DNA of 64,000 bases. It comes from Cruorifilaria tuberocauda (lineage: Eukaryota; Nematoda; Chromadorea; Rhabditida; Onchocercidae). The position numbers were made by a program, and so were the translations under genes. This document shows, piece by piece, positions 26,975 to 41,600 of this stretch. The number at the start of each line of letters is the position of its first letter. Within the stretch, counting starts at the first letter, position 1. The notes beneath the pieces were generated by a model. The model was not told where the DNA came from. It did not search any database and saw nothing but the letters and a program-made list of their open reading frames with translations. The stretch spans positions 124,001 to 188,000 of the forward strand of contig JABVXU010000059.1 in NCBI GenBank assembly GCA_013365365.1. The letters run 5' to 3'.

Positions 26975-29900
26975 ATGAATTATACTGGCTTGTTGCTTGG
27001 CAAAAGTTTTTCTTTTTGGGAAAAAAATGGTTCCATAATGTTGCCAGGTGATATCAATGTACAATGGAAAGATTATCGAGAAATCGTTCAAGTAAGATTC
27101 TGTTAACATGGAATTCTAACAAGCTATGGAGGTTGCTTCTATTAATTGATTTGTAATATTTTTTGGCTTTGGAAGTATAAGCTATTGTTATCACTTATCT
27201 TTATCATTTATTTTAGCCAGACAAAGCAAGTTTCTGGGTAATGCTAGGAAGTTTGGTATTATTTATTATATGGATTGTTTTCATAACATATTATATGTCT
27301 CGAGTTATTGGTCCAATCGTTGCATTTTTTCTTACGCGAATTGCTCATTTGAAAGGATATAATGTGCAGATAACGATAGGTAATTTTATGCTTTAGTTAG
27401 CTTACTACTCGAGCTTGGTAAATTGTATTTTCTTGACTCTTCATATAAATTTCCGTTAGAAAGTTTTTAATTTCCATCTTATAATAATATTTCAACAAAT
27501 TTCATCGGTAGGAATTTTCGCAAGGAAATGTTTTATGTATGGTTATAAACGTGTTTCTAGATGCATAACTTTTAGTAAAGAGTATTTTCTATCACATTTT
27601 ATTCAATGATCACCTACATAATGATTGTTGTATCAAATATAGTTTAGTTTATTAAGCTTCGTTTTCTTTTGCTTCTGCATAACAGATCTTTAATTCGATT
27701 TAGTGGTATGCAAACATTTTTTCAACATCTTTTTAAATACAATCTGTGGTTGCTATATATGCGTAAGTTATAAAGCTATTTTTTCAGGTTCATTTTCCAT
27801 AAGTTTCCTTTCCGGTAAAATAATGTTTCGCGATTTTCGATGTATGTGTCAAAATTTCTTATTCTGTTGCAATGACGGATGGATTATCTTTTCGTATTGG
27901 AATTACATTCCGTCAGATTATGCTCATAAAAGGTGTGGTATGAAAGAACTTTGATAAAGGACGTATCTAGAAAATAAATATAAAAGTTGGATTTATATGA
28001 TATATTGAAGTTTTTAGCAATATATCAAGATTACATATATCCTTGAATGGCCTACAGCTGCATATTTATAACCGCTTATCAAATTATCGGTCTTTGGCAA
28101 GATATTTTGGACTTGAAAAATTGTTTATTCCTTTGAAAGATGAGAATGACAAAGCGCGGAGATTTACAAGTAAGTGAATAAATAGGTTTTTGATTTTATT
28201 CATGTTATTGTGATATTGAGTAGGCAGGATTATTTCATGTGTATCATTGGATATATTTAAGCCAAGTCTTGAGCAAATTAATTGCTATGAATTTTTTGTC
28301 GTATTGTTTTACCTATTTTTGATTTTTATTGTTTTAGCAGAAGAAGAACAAGAATGGGACAAATTTTATGATAATTTGTGGTCTTTGATTGGATATATTA
28401 AGTTGGATATTAGTTCGGGACGTCTGGTTGCCGGAAATGCGCTTCTGCCTTCAATGATTGTTTCATCTTTTGAAAATTATTCGTGTTAGTTAATTTAGTA
28501 AACTTTCGCAAGATGAAACGGTAGGCTAAAATCGAGTATCTGTTTTCAAATTTAAAGGTTTGTGGTTTCTTTTTCTGCAATTTGCCGCAAGATAAATTCA
28601 TTGAAATCATAAACATTCCTTATACTTATTGTCCAATATAATGATTCAAATACATTTGGCAGTTGATATCAAAAAGTCGTTTTTGATGAAATAAATCGGA
28701 AAAAATATGTGAGATGTGTTCTTAAACATATCCTAAGAAATCTAGTTTCCCTTCCTACGCATAGGTTTTTCTTATATTTTACTTACATATCTGAGGCATT
28801 TGCTGATTGTCTTCTTTATTCATCACAAGTTTGTTGTTTCCTTTCTTTTAGCTGAGGTTTCACTCAAGGAGTATGGCAAAGGTGATGACGTAGCCTTACT
28901 TAGCATTATCGGTGGCACAGAAAACGTTCGGGTCACGCTGGTACAGTGTAGTCAGTTTTTGGAAAAGAAATCAAATTGCACCAGCCGATATGATCCACCA
29001 CCCAGAACAATGGGTGATGGTTTCACCATTATTCAAACAGCTCATCTCAATTTCTTTTACAGTCAATCTGTTCTAGGTACTTCTTGATTTTTTCCCATCA
29101 ATCAGTCCATTATTTGGTAAAGTTCATAATTTTCTTGCAATTTCAGTCAATTTTTTGCTCTTACCACTTCAAGCCTTTCTTGCATGTAAAATGAGTGAAG
29201 AAATATTACATTCAGAACTGATTTTGGCATCGTAAACTCGTGATGAAGAATTTGCAGTTTTATTTTTTGTTCAGCATTAGAGTTTCTCTTTGAACTTCTA
29301 ATGATAATCAAATATAATTGATTGAATTGAAATTCATTTTTGAATTTTTGAATTTTTGAATTTTCTTTTGCAATCATTTCTGTCTAACATTTGCATTTAC
29401 CGTTGCATTTTAAGGTATTGTGAAGGAAGGTCAACAATCAGTGACTGAAGATCTTCCCATTTGGGAATCTGTGTGGCGATTCGATAAAAATACCGTTTTT
29501 TCATATGGTCCATGGGCTGATGCGCAGCGTGTTCTTCTCTATGATTTTTTCTTTCCACCGGAATACCGTAATTTGGAAATAACGTATGCTATCATTATCT
29601 ACATTATTATCTCTATTTTTACTTTTCTACAAAATTTCACAAATCCTTATTTTGCATTTTTTTTTGTCATTCTTTTGGATAATGGGTTGTTTTCTAGGAA
29701 TAACAACTTCTGGTAGTAGTGAATACTGTATTTCAGAGTAATGCCAAAAGAAGGAGAACGGCGGATTTTTTTATCGCATGATATGAGAATTTCACTTTGG
29801 AGTGACGCAGCGATTGACATTTGGTTTATGAGAGGGGACGAACTGAACGCTTTGCATTTATTAGTTAAACAAGGCTCATCTGTTGATGTAATCGCTTGGG

Positions 29901-32900
29901 CATTTTATTCCAAATGTATTAGCATTTTAAGTAACATATTAACCATTTAAGCTTCAGTATTTAAAAAGAATTTGCTACAAAAAGTATTAAAATCTGTCAT
30001 ATTTATTATGTATTGCAGTTGAAATTGCCTTGGATAACAACAGCGAAAGGATATGAGAGTGTTCTTCGGTGCTGTTTTTTATTTGTTGAATCATCCACTT
30101 CTCTTGCATATCCTAAATTTTTCCAATGTGAAACTTTACGTTTAACACTTAATGTTCATTATCCACGCGTCTTCAATGGATATCAACTGTGGAAATATGC
30201 AATTGAAATTAATAAAGCCAGCACATGCGCTGTATGGGATCATAAGCATTTTTTTGTTGTAAGTTTTATTTACAAGGAAAAATGTTTGTGTGGATATTCT
30301 GAAATTTTTAAATTGCTGAATTTTTATAATTTATGTTCCGTCTGAGTCATGGAATTTTTGAATTCATTTGCGAGATTGTTCGAGTTTCTTTTGTGATTTT
30401 TGCAAAAATGTATAAAGGTTTCAAATTTGTTATGATGTGAAGGGGTAAGGGGCAGTAGTAAGGTTTCGTAAAATTGAATGTTTTTTTTAGGATTTGATCA
30501 ATGAATGGACTTCAAATTCATTAATGGATCTATTTAAATTCATCCCATATACATGGGAATTCGAAATTAATGCAATGGATAGTTTCGAACTTACACTGTT
30601 ACTGAATGAGCATAATTGGATCGATGCGAGGTAGGGCAATGCGCTGCTTTTTTTATTTTAGAAGAATTTATATTCCAAATGGTGCAGGAGGAAAACCAAA
30701 TATTTTTCTTTCAGATTTGGCAATTATACGCATATTCTTTAGCATACTTTTTAAGAGTGTATTATTTATTCTCGCACTTCCAAGTTGAAAATTTCAGTTC
30801 TTCAGTATCCGCGGAAAATCATTTAGCTGCTATTGTGGGCGAAAATGTGACAATATCGTTCATATTACCATTTCTCGACTTCTGTCCTAAAACAATGACA
30901 ACTGTTTATGAAATCAAGGCTCAAGGTATGATTGCATTGCGCACATGGTTACCACCTAAAAGTCCCCTCTACAGTGTCCTACATTCGCTTTTGAAATGCA
31001 CCTCTGTCACTTCTGCTTCTTCAACAGTGGGGGATTTACCGGCTGCGCTACAATTGGCACAGGTTTGGTATTCATTTATCTTGTCAGTGATTCATGCCGA
31101 CTTTTGATTTGCTAACAACGCTAAATTTATTTCATTTTTCCTCAGCTAAATATAATTTCATTATATTTCCCGAGTGCTTTATTTATTATTGTTGTACTTT
31201 TTAGGATTGGGTCGAATTATGGAGAACTGAAATGATAACAGTGATATTTAAATATACTAATCACCCTTTATATTATGATCCATCATCCGATCTTCCGCTG
31301 AATATAGTCAAATCAGCAATAAAAAAACAAATATCTCCAATTACTCTACCTCCAGACCAGTTATCGCTTGAGGTTCCTAGTACTTGAACTATTAATGGTA
31401 AAAATAATTCTTAGAAAAATTTTTTGAATTAACGAAGTTTTAATTTCAGTTCATTTCGTCGCTATAATCAACGGTAATTATTCAAGATTTTCTAATTAAT
31501 ACAAATGTTGGTCTAAATCTTGTGACTGATGGATCTTGAATGTACAGTTTTCTTATATTTGTGTTTAAGCTAGGTTTTAGAATTTCTAAGATATCATCTT
31601 CAGATCGATATAGGCGATTCCGAAATTATATTAATAGGCCTTCTTATTCGTTTCATTATTGATTTGAAAAATAATTATTTTGGATTATATGATCAGGTAA
31701 AGTTATTTTATGCATTTTTATATTTCAGTTTGCTTTTATTAAAGGTGCCTGTGAGAGAATTATAAAAATGAATGCAAAAGAACGAGATTTAAACTGTAGG
31801 AATTTTGTAATTTTTAAATGCAATTTTCCTATTACTCGTTTTGAAGATACCCGTTTTCTTTTGCAAGCTGCGATATTTTAATTTATAGCTCACTGATGTC
31901 GAAAAAATTAATGCTGACACGTCACCAAGTCAGCTTTATGGCAATATCATTTCCAGTGATTGTGAGCGTTACCGACCACTTTCGCTGCGCCTCAGCTTAC
32001 GCGTTGGTAAAATTAAAGGACTTTGTTTAATTCACAAGTCAAAAATGAACTCAACTATAGGTAAATGATAATTTCACTCTTTAAGTTTCTTGTTAATTCA
32101 GCAAAACTTTCAACCTTCCTCTTTTTGATTCGTATAATAACGAGAAAAATTAATTAAATAGAACAAATATGTATTTAATTTTCACTTCTTGGACCATTCT
32201 CTTTATATGTCTTTTTTGCTGATTTCATCTAATTATTGTGCCATAGAAAGGCTATTAGTAGCTATATTAATAGAATGTATCTCTGTTTTGTTTATCTTCG
32301 TTAAAATTAGTTACATTTGAATAGAAAATATTTCAGTGTGAAATTTTCTAGATTGCTGCCCAGAAGTTCGAGTTGATGAACTAATTTTGGAAATTGTTAA
32401 GGATGCACTAGGTGCAATGATTCAGGTAAAACTTTCTTTACTTTTTAAATTTAATTATTAATTGAAACATCATCACGAGAAAATTCTAATTTCAACTTTA
32501 GATTGGTTTTGGTATAGCTTCGGTAAAGTTTAAGTCATTTTCCGAATTTCCCGATTCTGTGAATGATTCACTGGTATTGGAAACATTTTCATTTCGTGGT
32601 CAGGCTTTTTTCTCTGATGTGGATATTCCGTGGGATGCCGTAACACTTGAATATGGTTGGCTTATGGAAATTTCTTCTGGGCAGTTGTTTGGTAAACTTC
32701 ATCCCTCCCAGGTTTCGTTTAATTAAGTTACTCGTTTCGAGAATTAGAATTTCAGGATTCTTGAAAGTTGGATTGAAGTTGATTGATTCTTAATGGATCT
32801 GACCTAACATTCCGATCACTTTAATTTTTTGATCAATTCAATGCATTTCGCTTAGTAGCATTGTTACATATCGAATTGATCTTATTTTTTGGAGAACATC

Positions 32901-34332
32901 GCTCTTATCTTTTAACAGATCACTTAACTTTTTTTAATTCACTTAAAAAGTATTACTGAATAATTTCATGTAAACCAATGTTTATCGTTGCAGATTGCTG
33001 TACTCGTGCAGTGTATCGAATCATTAGTGTTATTGGCTGTTTGCTCTGATGATAAATTGTTAATACCTGAAAAGTTCGTCCTTCAAAAAACTCTCTATCC
33101 TAAATTTTATAAAAATATAGCTTTTTGAGCTATTTGCAACTGCCATAATGAATGGAAAAATGTTTTGGGAAAGAAAAAATCGAAATTCTCCTTACAACAA
33201 TGCTGGAAAATTTATCTTGCAATGCTTTATATGAATACAGAAAATAATCATGCTTCGCATTCTTTGCAGGTATGATTTTTGCATTCATATGAACGACCTT
33301 CGCACGTGTCCATATGCTGCATTAAATTTAGTTCATCGGAAAGCATCAGTCCAAAATTGTGAATCCGAAGAGAATGTCAGTTTGTTGTTCAAAAACTTTT
33401 TTCATTCTTATGATTGATAAAAACCCAATATACAAGCAAGCAAGTAAAACATACGTGCTGTTTTCTACTTACGTACTTCTGACGAAATTTCTCGTCTGTA
33501 ACTGATGAATTATTTATATTATTTTTTTTTGTTGCATATTCTCTTCAAAGTATTTCCAGTTAAAATATAAATCATTACGAATTAGCATCGAACAAGTGAA
33601 AGTGTCTGTTGTGGAAGAACGAAGTTTCTTTCAATTTGAATTGTCACCTATTCGTTTGGCCTATTGCAATTGTCACTGTGCATCATTTTGCGCTAATATT
33701 CTTCTGAAATTTCCTTTTGTTAGTTTTTCATGATTTAATGCAGAATGATATTTCTTATAGAGATTTTTGGAATTATATTTTGGAATTTCTGTTAAGAAAT
33801 AAGACGTTACTTTTTTTTTAAAATTAACTTTTGTATCATTTCTTGAAATCGGCGGTAGTGGTAGAATCATATTTCTCATACACTTAAACTTCTAATGTGA
33901 ATCATATTTCTTGAACTTTAAATGTGATATGAATAGTTAGTACTTTCGTTGTTATGTCGTTAAAATCGAAATGAACAATTCAAATTGAGTTAGTTTTCCA
34001 AAAATGTTGATTCTATTTTTCGGATTATTCCTGAAATCTTTCGGTACGCGGAAAAGGAATTCAAACATAACTTTTATTCTGAAAGAAAATATTGTGAATA
34101 ATTCAAAAAATGAAAAATTTCCAGATTCAACTGAAGCAGTTTGTGTCTGTATTGCCAAAGAACATAGAAAAATGGATTGAATGTGGCTCTGTTTTGTTGA
34201 ATGACATAAGTTTTGACATACACTTACCTTACAGAATGTCTGAAGCACATATATTCATGGAGCAGAAAAATTTCCTCATTAAACATGATAAGCGTACCAA
34301 AAGGTAAGTATTATTTGATTTCATTAATGAAA

Positions 34333-34401
<69 letters not shown>

Positions 34402-35693
34402 CTAATTTCTTTTCGTGGAATTTCTTCCAATACAAATTTTAAATGGTGAAACTTGATTAAAGAGAGAGCAAGAAATAAATTATCGTTTCTATAACATTAA
34501 GAAAGATGTACAAGATCTAGGTGATTTTCAGTTACGTGATTTTCAGTTACCTTTTTTATTTCTACCTTTTTTTTGCAGACTTTATTTTCTATGGGATAAT
34601 ACAAATAGTTGCGCCTGCTTTGGTCATACTTGGTTTTTTGGTCCTGTTGATACAATGTAGGCTCTTATGTTTGCCATTTGCATTTCTTTTTATGCTTATA
34701 TTAATTAAAGATTTATGTCCTATTCATGGAAAAATCCGATTTTCTACTGATACATAATCTTTTCAGTGGCCTGTCGCTGATGCATGAACTTAATAAGCCT
34801 TGTGTAGGGAGCAGTATTAGAAATGAAACGGACGCGCAACCTGTCATTGGTCAGAGTATTATTCATGAGGATAGATGGTGATTTTTTTCAACATTTTTAA
34901 TTGTTTGCATGTTTATAAAATGTCTTGTAACCATTTTATAGTGTTTTAGGATGATCAGTGCAAAAAATCTAGTGGAACAGAAAGGTCTTGCTGCCATCGA
35001 AGAAAATAGGGAAGAGGTGAGTATATAATATACATGTTGTAAGCTTAAAATTAATATCTCACTTAAAAAAATTTTATTTGTAGGAAACTATGAGTGAAAG
35101 GAAGGCATCTTCCGATTCTTTCCATTCGGCATTTTCATCAACTGATGTTAATATATATCATCATATGGTTGGTCCAATCCTCTCATCGACAATCCTTCAT
35201 GAAACTTATGCTTCATTTTTAAGTGTTTATGAGAACGGAATCACGAGTGATAGTAATTCGAAACTGTTAAAGTCTAGCTCCTCTCGAAAGGTAAAATTTC
35301 TTAATTTTTTGTGCTACTTAATAAAAGTGAAATTTTTTTTGAATTTCCTGGTCTTTACTTTCAACTCTAGGAAATTAATTTTGTTGATAAGAATCCGATA
35401 AAATATTTAAAAGGGCATCAGTTTTGATTTTCGATATGACTAGTTTGTTTTCTTACGAAATCGTACCCGTGTTATAACTTTTGCGTAAATTTTTTTCAGC
35501 TGAGAGTTCTGAATTTAAAGTTTAAAGTTTTTAGATAACATCTGGAATTAACGAACTTATATTAACAAAGCAAGAAGAGAAGCAGAAATTAGCTATGAAA
35601 AAAGACGTTAGTGGTAATGAATCATCTGTTGATGCCGATATTTTTGACCGACATACGATGAAAATAAATGGCATTTTAGGTAGTCAGTTACAC
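26975..35693 (+). other. BLTP1 exons 1-25 (N-terminal third)
   Basis: Exons: 26975-27091, 27217-27379, 27788-27932, 28018-28169, 28338-28484, 28852-29076, 29415-29583, 29737-29887, 30019-30258, 30491-30630, 30798-31062, 31205-31372, 31604-31696, 31889-32060, 32352-32425, 32502-32711, 32994-33073, 33270-33375, 33560-33718, 34125-34303, 34579-34656, 34767-34877, 34950-35016, 35084-35290, 35535-35693. All have GT donors. They encode the TM anchor and the first groove repeats; exons 20-21 carry the HDKRTKRLYFLWD block that is strongly conserved in animals. Exons 24-25 are the Ser/Lys-rich linker. Exon 19 could start 9 bp earlier in frame. Confidence 0.85.
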
Positions 35694-38600
35694 GTAAGTT
35701 ATCAGATATTACATCATTCATATAAAGAATTTATTCGACAAGATTCATCGGAGTACTGAAGGACTGCAATAATAACTCATTCTCAACAACAATTTATTAA
35801 GGCTTCTTGTTTCGTCAGATAGTTGGTATATTTACCAACTCTTAGTGATCCACATCCAGATTTAACATTTAATTAAAAAAGATTATCGGATAAGTATAAG
35901 TAAGTGGGTCAAACAACTAATGTGACTTCACTTTTCGCTTATTAAAAAATCTTTTTGAATATTTTATCTTCTGGCTGAGATTTTAATAGTAGAATAGTAT
36001 GGAAACATAAGAAAAATATGTTCTGATTCGCTGCTCACGCAATTGTAGCCATCAAATCATTACCAAATTAGTCTGCTACTTTCGATTTTAAAATTGACAT
36101 GCATACATGAAAACAAATTTTTCCAATACGATAAAACTGAGGAAGCCTGAACATCGAGAATATTGTATTGTTATCGAAGCATTCTGTTTAAGTCAATTAA
36201 TTTCAGATCTTTATAACACCACTGGCTTTAGAAGTGACGCAACGGATTATGGAGCAGATATTAGCTGGATTCATGCTTATAAATCCCGTCTTTATTGTTC
36301 AACATCTGTACACAGTATGCTCTTTCCGACACCATGCCCAACCTCTTACAAGCGATATGAGTAAGGAATTCGGTTCATTATTTATGTTGAATCAGTTTAC
36401 ATTTCATAGAGCAGAAACTAATATTATCGTTTTTAAATTTAATAGCTTCTTAAAAATTATAACTTTAATATATATTCCATTAACAGATATCTTATATGGA
36501 GTGTTATTATTCTGAGAAGCAAATTTTATTTCGATTTTAGTTGGAAGAATGTATATTCCTGAATTCCTGAATACTGTAAATTATCACAACTTAGATTGGT
36601 TAATTTTAAATCACTATTATTTGCTTGAGAAATGATTTAGCGTGCCATAAAAAAGTAACTGATGTATTCATGTTAATCATTCGCTTTATTAATCCTTCGC
36701 CTTTTTTAGGCATCAAAAAAGGTCAGTCGCGTTTGCAAGGCAATATTACTTTTCCTGATATCAACATCGTTTTCTTCCAGTGTGGAATGATTGAAAAAAT
36801 TATTCATTCGGCATCACTTGAAGATTCTGTATCTCGTTTAGCTCGAAATAGTGTTATTATATTGCATTTTCACAAGACCATCTTATCTCTTTCAAGCAGT
36901 GACTGCCACAGAGTAAACCTTTTATCAAATTTAAAAATTTTCAGTATCATTTTAATAGCCTGCAATACATGGCATAATCTGGCATAATCTTAATGACAAA
37001 ACTGATAGGATTTCCCAACTACAGTTTTATACTTCTTTTCAGAAGAAAAATTTCCCTGGAATGGAATTTACTTTGAAAGGTCATACACAATTCCTCCAGT
37101 TGGTTGAATCATGGAAATTAGATTTCGCATACAATAAGTCTTTTGCCCTTAAATATTCTACAAATTGGAATCAACTTAATGTAAACAATCGTTTTAATGG
37201 ATATGACCTAAGAGTTGTTATAGGTTGGTTGAAAGTCTAATTTACTAATGTTGTTTAAAATATTTCGAGTATTCCAATTTATTATTGTTATTATTTAAGC
37301 TGTAACATTTGAGTTAAGTCTTATTTCACATCTGTTTACAGAGAAAAGATTTGTTTTTGCTTTAAAAAGTTTCTTCTTCTTTGCAGATAGTGAACTTCCT
37401 GATCTTACGTTAAGGATAAATAATAGTGAAGTAGACAGTAAATTGCACTCATCAGGTGCACAGGATCAATTATCTTTGTTGATCGGACCTTGTGGACTAA
37501 CAATTGGTCTATGTAAACCGATTGGGCAAACAACCAGGTTTGGTTTTATCATGCTGTAAAATATGTAAGTTTTAGAGTTAGAAATTTGAAGAAAAACTTG
37601 AAGCTTTTGAAAATTTGAAAAAAAGTGGTACCTTTACATTTGTTTCATTTGTCAAAAATTATTTTGGGTTTGTGATTCTTAAGTTCCCATTACTTTTCAA
37701 GCATGGAATGGCCATTTTTCGATGTGTTTGCACCTTGTATAACATCTTGGATATATGCTATTGGTCGTTTAAGTGAAAGTTTAGCAAAAAATATAGCAGC
37801 TGTAGATGAACGAATAGATTTTGCATTAATAAAATTGCTGTTGGAAGTAATGGATTACAACAATGGCCAGGTTTGTGTGCAATTAAAAATATGGTAATCA
37901 TTATTTATTTTTATCCTTTGATTACTTCACAACTTTATATGCCATCCAGCAACTCGTAATGATCTAATAATTCTATTTTAGTTATTCGTATTCGAAAAAA
38001 GCTGTTTTTCGGATGTACAGCTATACAGTAAGACTGCAGCTTCATGTCCCAGTTGTATGTTAACTATTATTTTGTTACGTTATGCTGCACAGGAAGATTT
38101 AAGCGATTATTGGCAACAAATGGATTATTCGGAAATGAGATATTATTTAAATGAAACACGAAGAAAGCAAGCATTAATAGCTCTACTCAGCCATTGGCAA
38201 ACTATTATTTGTTCACAAGTTAAGGTAATAATTTTTCAATATGGAATGAATTTCTTGATATATTATTTACTTGTGGTTGAAAAACAAGCACGCAAAATAT
38301 CGTGCTTGGGAAATTAAGGGGAGAATTATGTTAAATCTTAGCTACTGGCTAACCATTATTTCTTTCTTTTGTCTTCACTCTGCTATATATATCGCAAAAC
38401 AATATTCCCAAATCTGATCAATTGGTGCTACGTCGTGTCACCAGAACAGCTTGATGGAAGGCTAACTATTAGCAACATGAATTTTGTACAGCATATTATA
38501 ACAAAACTAATGCGGATCCTGTATTTATATGAGCGATGCTAGTGCTAATTCCATCGTGTTTGTTATTTGCAGATCTCAAATGTTGAATTGGCACATAGAT

Positions 38601-41600
38601 ATCTTAAGCATCACCTAAAAAGTCCAACGAATTCACATGAAGTTCGTGTAACTGTTGATTCAAACCAGCTGAATAGTGCTACTGATAAAAATGATTGTAA
38701 TAGTAGTGCTCGTTCAACTGCTAAATCTCATCAAAGTATGTTATTTTTTGCACAGGTTTTTTTATGACAAAATCTCGTCTGGAAGCTTATTCATTTTGAT
38801 GTCATTCAATTTTTTGTAACAAAATCTGATCGCGTAATAATCAAACTAGACGAATATATTTAATTTTTACTTCAATTTTTTTAATCTATTGTAGACTATT
38901 ATTTGCTGTTTTATATAAATTATAACTAATAATTGCAGCAATATTGAATTAAAAAATATAATTACTTGGAGAATTAATTGCATTGTTTTATCGAATTCTC
39001 TTAGATCCGGAAAATGAATTAGATGAAATAGATAAGAAATATGCTTTAGTGGACTTATATCACTGGATTTTGGCAAAACATCTTGAACACAAAGAAGCAG
39101 CAACACAAAATAGAGCTACAAGAAAGCTTGTGGATGATGCACCAGTAAACGCCATGGAAATTGCTTTATGCGCTTTCTTTTGGAGTTTTTATAGGGTAAA
39201 TTATCGATTGTAAAATCGGTCTAGACATTGCTTCAGGAAAAATTGATAATGAAAATCTCAAAGTTTCATAGAATTATAAATTCCAGTGTGTTTATTTTTA
39301 TTTTTTATTATTAAAATCGTATGTCTAAACTGTAAACTATAGATCTCAAGAATTATGGATTTGTCACTCTAAGCTAGTTTCCGCTGCATCAACAGCTGTA
39401 CTAACAAGATAATGTTGTCATTTGAAGTGAGTTACCATTTTATCGAAACAACTTTAAACAGTACAATTAATACGCTTAAATGTGTTATTGTATTTTAGGC
39501 ACGTGGACTTGACTCTTCAAAAGCAAATATTTTACTGCCAGTGGCTGATATTGATGCTAAGTTCTTAGTAGAATTAATATCGATAAAGGTACAAAAAAAT
39601 TTCCAGTGATCATTTAGAATAGTGGATGGATTGTCATTCTGATTTATGTCTAAAACTACACTTTTGAAATTAGCTGATTCGAATTGTTGATATAGATTTA
39701 TACTGAAACAGTAAATTAAACATTTTAATTCGAGGAAAAAAATTTTTCGGATAAAATGCAAATAGAGATTTTAACTTTAGGATTTCTTCGACAGCTTCAT
39801 AGAACCAAGAACTACAGTTGTTGAAAAAACTGGATCGAAATTTATGATGATATATTGCTTCAGATCGATATACTGGAACCGAAAATGATTTCTGCATCGA
39901 ATGTCACTTACTTATCAACAACTAGGCACCACCTATTATATTTGGATTCACTTGATATGATGGGACAGATTCATACAGAATCTCTTTTTGATGAACTTAA
40001 ACTTCGGCCTATAAGGTATATGAATTTCTTCCGTGGATTTTAAACTTCTGGTGACGAGATTTTTCCTGAACAATGATAATTTATGCCATATTATTTTTCG
40101 TTTGATTTCAAATTAATTATTCTAGACCGATTAGCAGGAAATAAATAAATTAATATTTCCAGGATTTTCATATCTTTGTCATATAATTCATCTGTGCAAA
40201 ACATTCGTACTATATTTCCTTTCGTGGCTGTTTGTTTTTTCAACGATCTTTCACGTGTGACTCGTTCATGTACATCGGCTTTCGCACATTTGAAGATAGC
40301 AAGAACATGTAAAGCACCGAAGGAAACAATGTGTATTTCAAAATCTTCGAATTCTGCAACGTCTGAGTTTGGTATTACCAGTTCAACATACTGGTTATAT
40401 AATGTGATCGATAAACTGCAAGATTATTTAGGGTAATTTGCTTTATTTTGTCTTTCGAATTTGCTTGAATATTTTGTTCTTACACCGATTTAAATTCTTA
40501 TTTTAATTTCCTTTATATGGTTTTTCAGCTCCCGCGTTAGTATAGTGCATTTCAAAGATGACCTCTTGGAAATAAAAGTGGATGGCAATATGGATATTAA
40601 AGTCGCTGTTCTTGAAATGACACTTACTCACCTGTATATATCAGCTACTCTGAAAAGGATACAGGCAACTTTTAAGATAGAAAATTGATCAAATGACATT
40701 TGTTTTCAGTTTTATACAAAATTTCAGAATCGTTGATAAGTTAACACATTTCAGCTTAAACATATGAATCGACGAGGTAAAATAACAGACAATAAGATAT
40801 TGGATGAATTGAATACATCTATTCAGCGTGCTAATCTGATTTTATCTGAATTTGTAATGGGTCACGACGCCAAACATATCGTTAGCTTTTTAGTGAAGAC
40901 AAGCTCGTTGAAATTTGAAAGGTACTAATTTTTTTTTTTTAATTCATTCTTAAAAAACTAAAATTTTGGAAACAGTTGAACAGACTAAGTTGCAGGGAGA
41001 AGTATATTAAAGAATCAGTAAGAAATCATATCAAAGTGTTGATTGGTGATGTTGAAGGTGATACTCCCATTTATGCTCAGAATCTTCATGAAGTGGTCCT
41101 TAGGAATGTTTCGCAATTGAATGAACAGATAACTCGTTTGGAGTATAACTCGCCAACGGTAACATTACATATTGTAGTTTTCAAAAACGTGTATTACTTT
41201 TTTTTTCACTATATATGTATAGATAGATCAAGTGGTTGAAATGTGCTAAATGTGATTAAAGCGCAGCTTATTTTTTGCATTTTCTGAAATTGAAACTTAA
41301 AGATTATTTCAGCCCGTTGGTGAATATTCAGCTCATTTGCAACGACGACAGGGTGTAGTAGTTGTGAATTTTGAACTTCTAATAAGCAGCATTGAATTGT
41401 CTGCTCAGTTATTACCCTCATTAAAAGTCAAGTATCGACTTGATCAAGCTCAGAGTAGTGGGAATACGTTCGTTTTCTTTTACTGATAGATATTGTATTA
41501 ATTTTGGAAATCGTGAATTTCAAGTTTAAAATAGCAATTAAGATTTTCTTTTTTTTTTTGACTTTCAGAGGATCAGCATCGAAATTCACTAGCCGAATTA

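Noticed and set aside
34229..34435. Minus-strand frame with Thr-His repeats
   Set aside because: It is the GT microsatellite read as protein.
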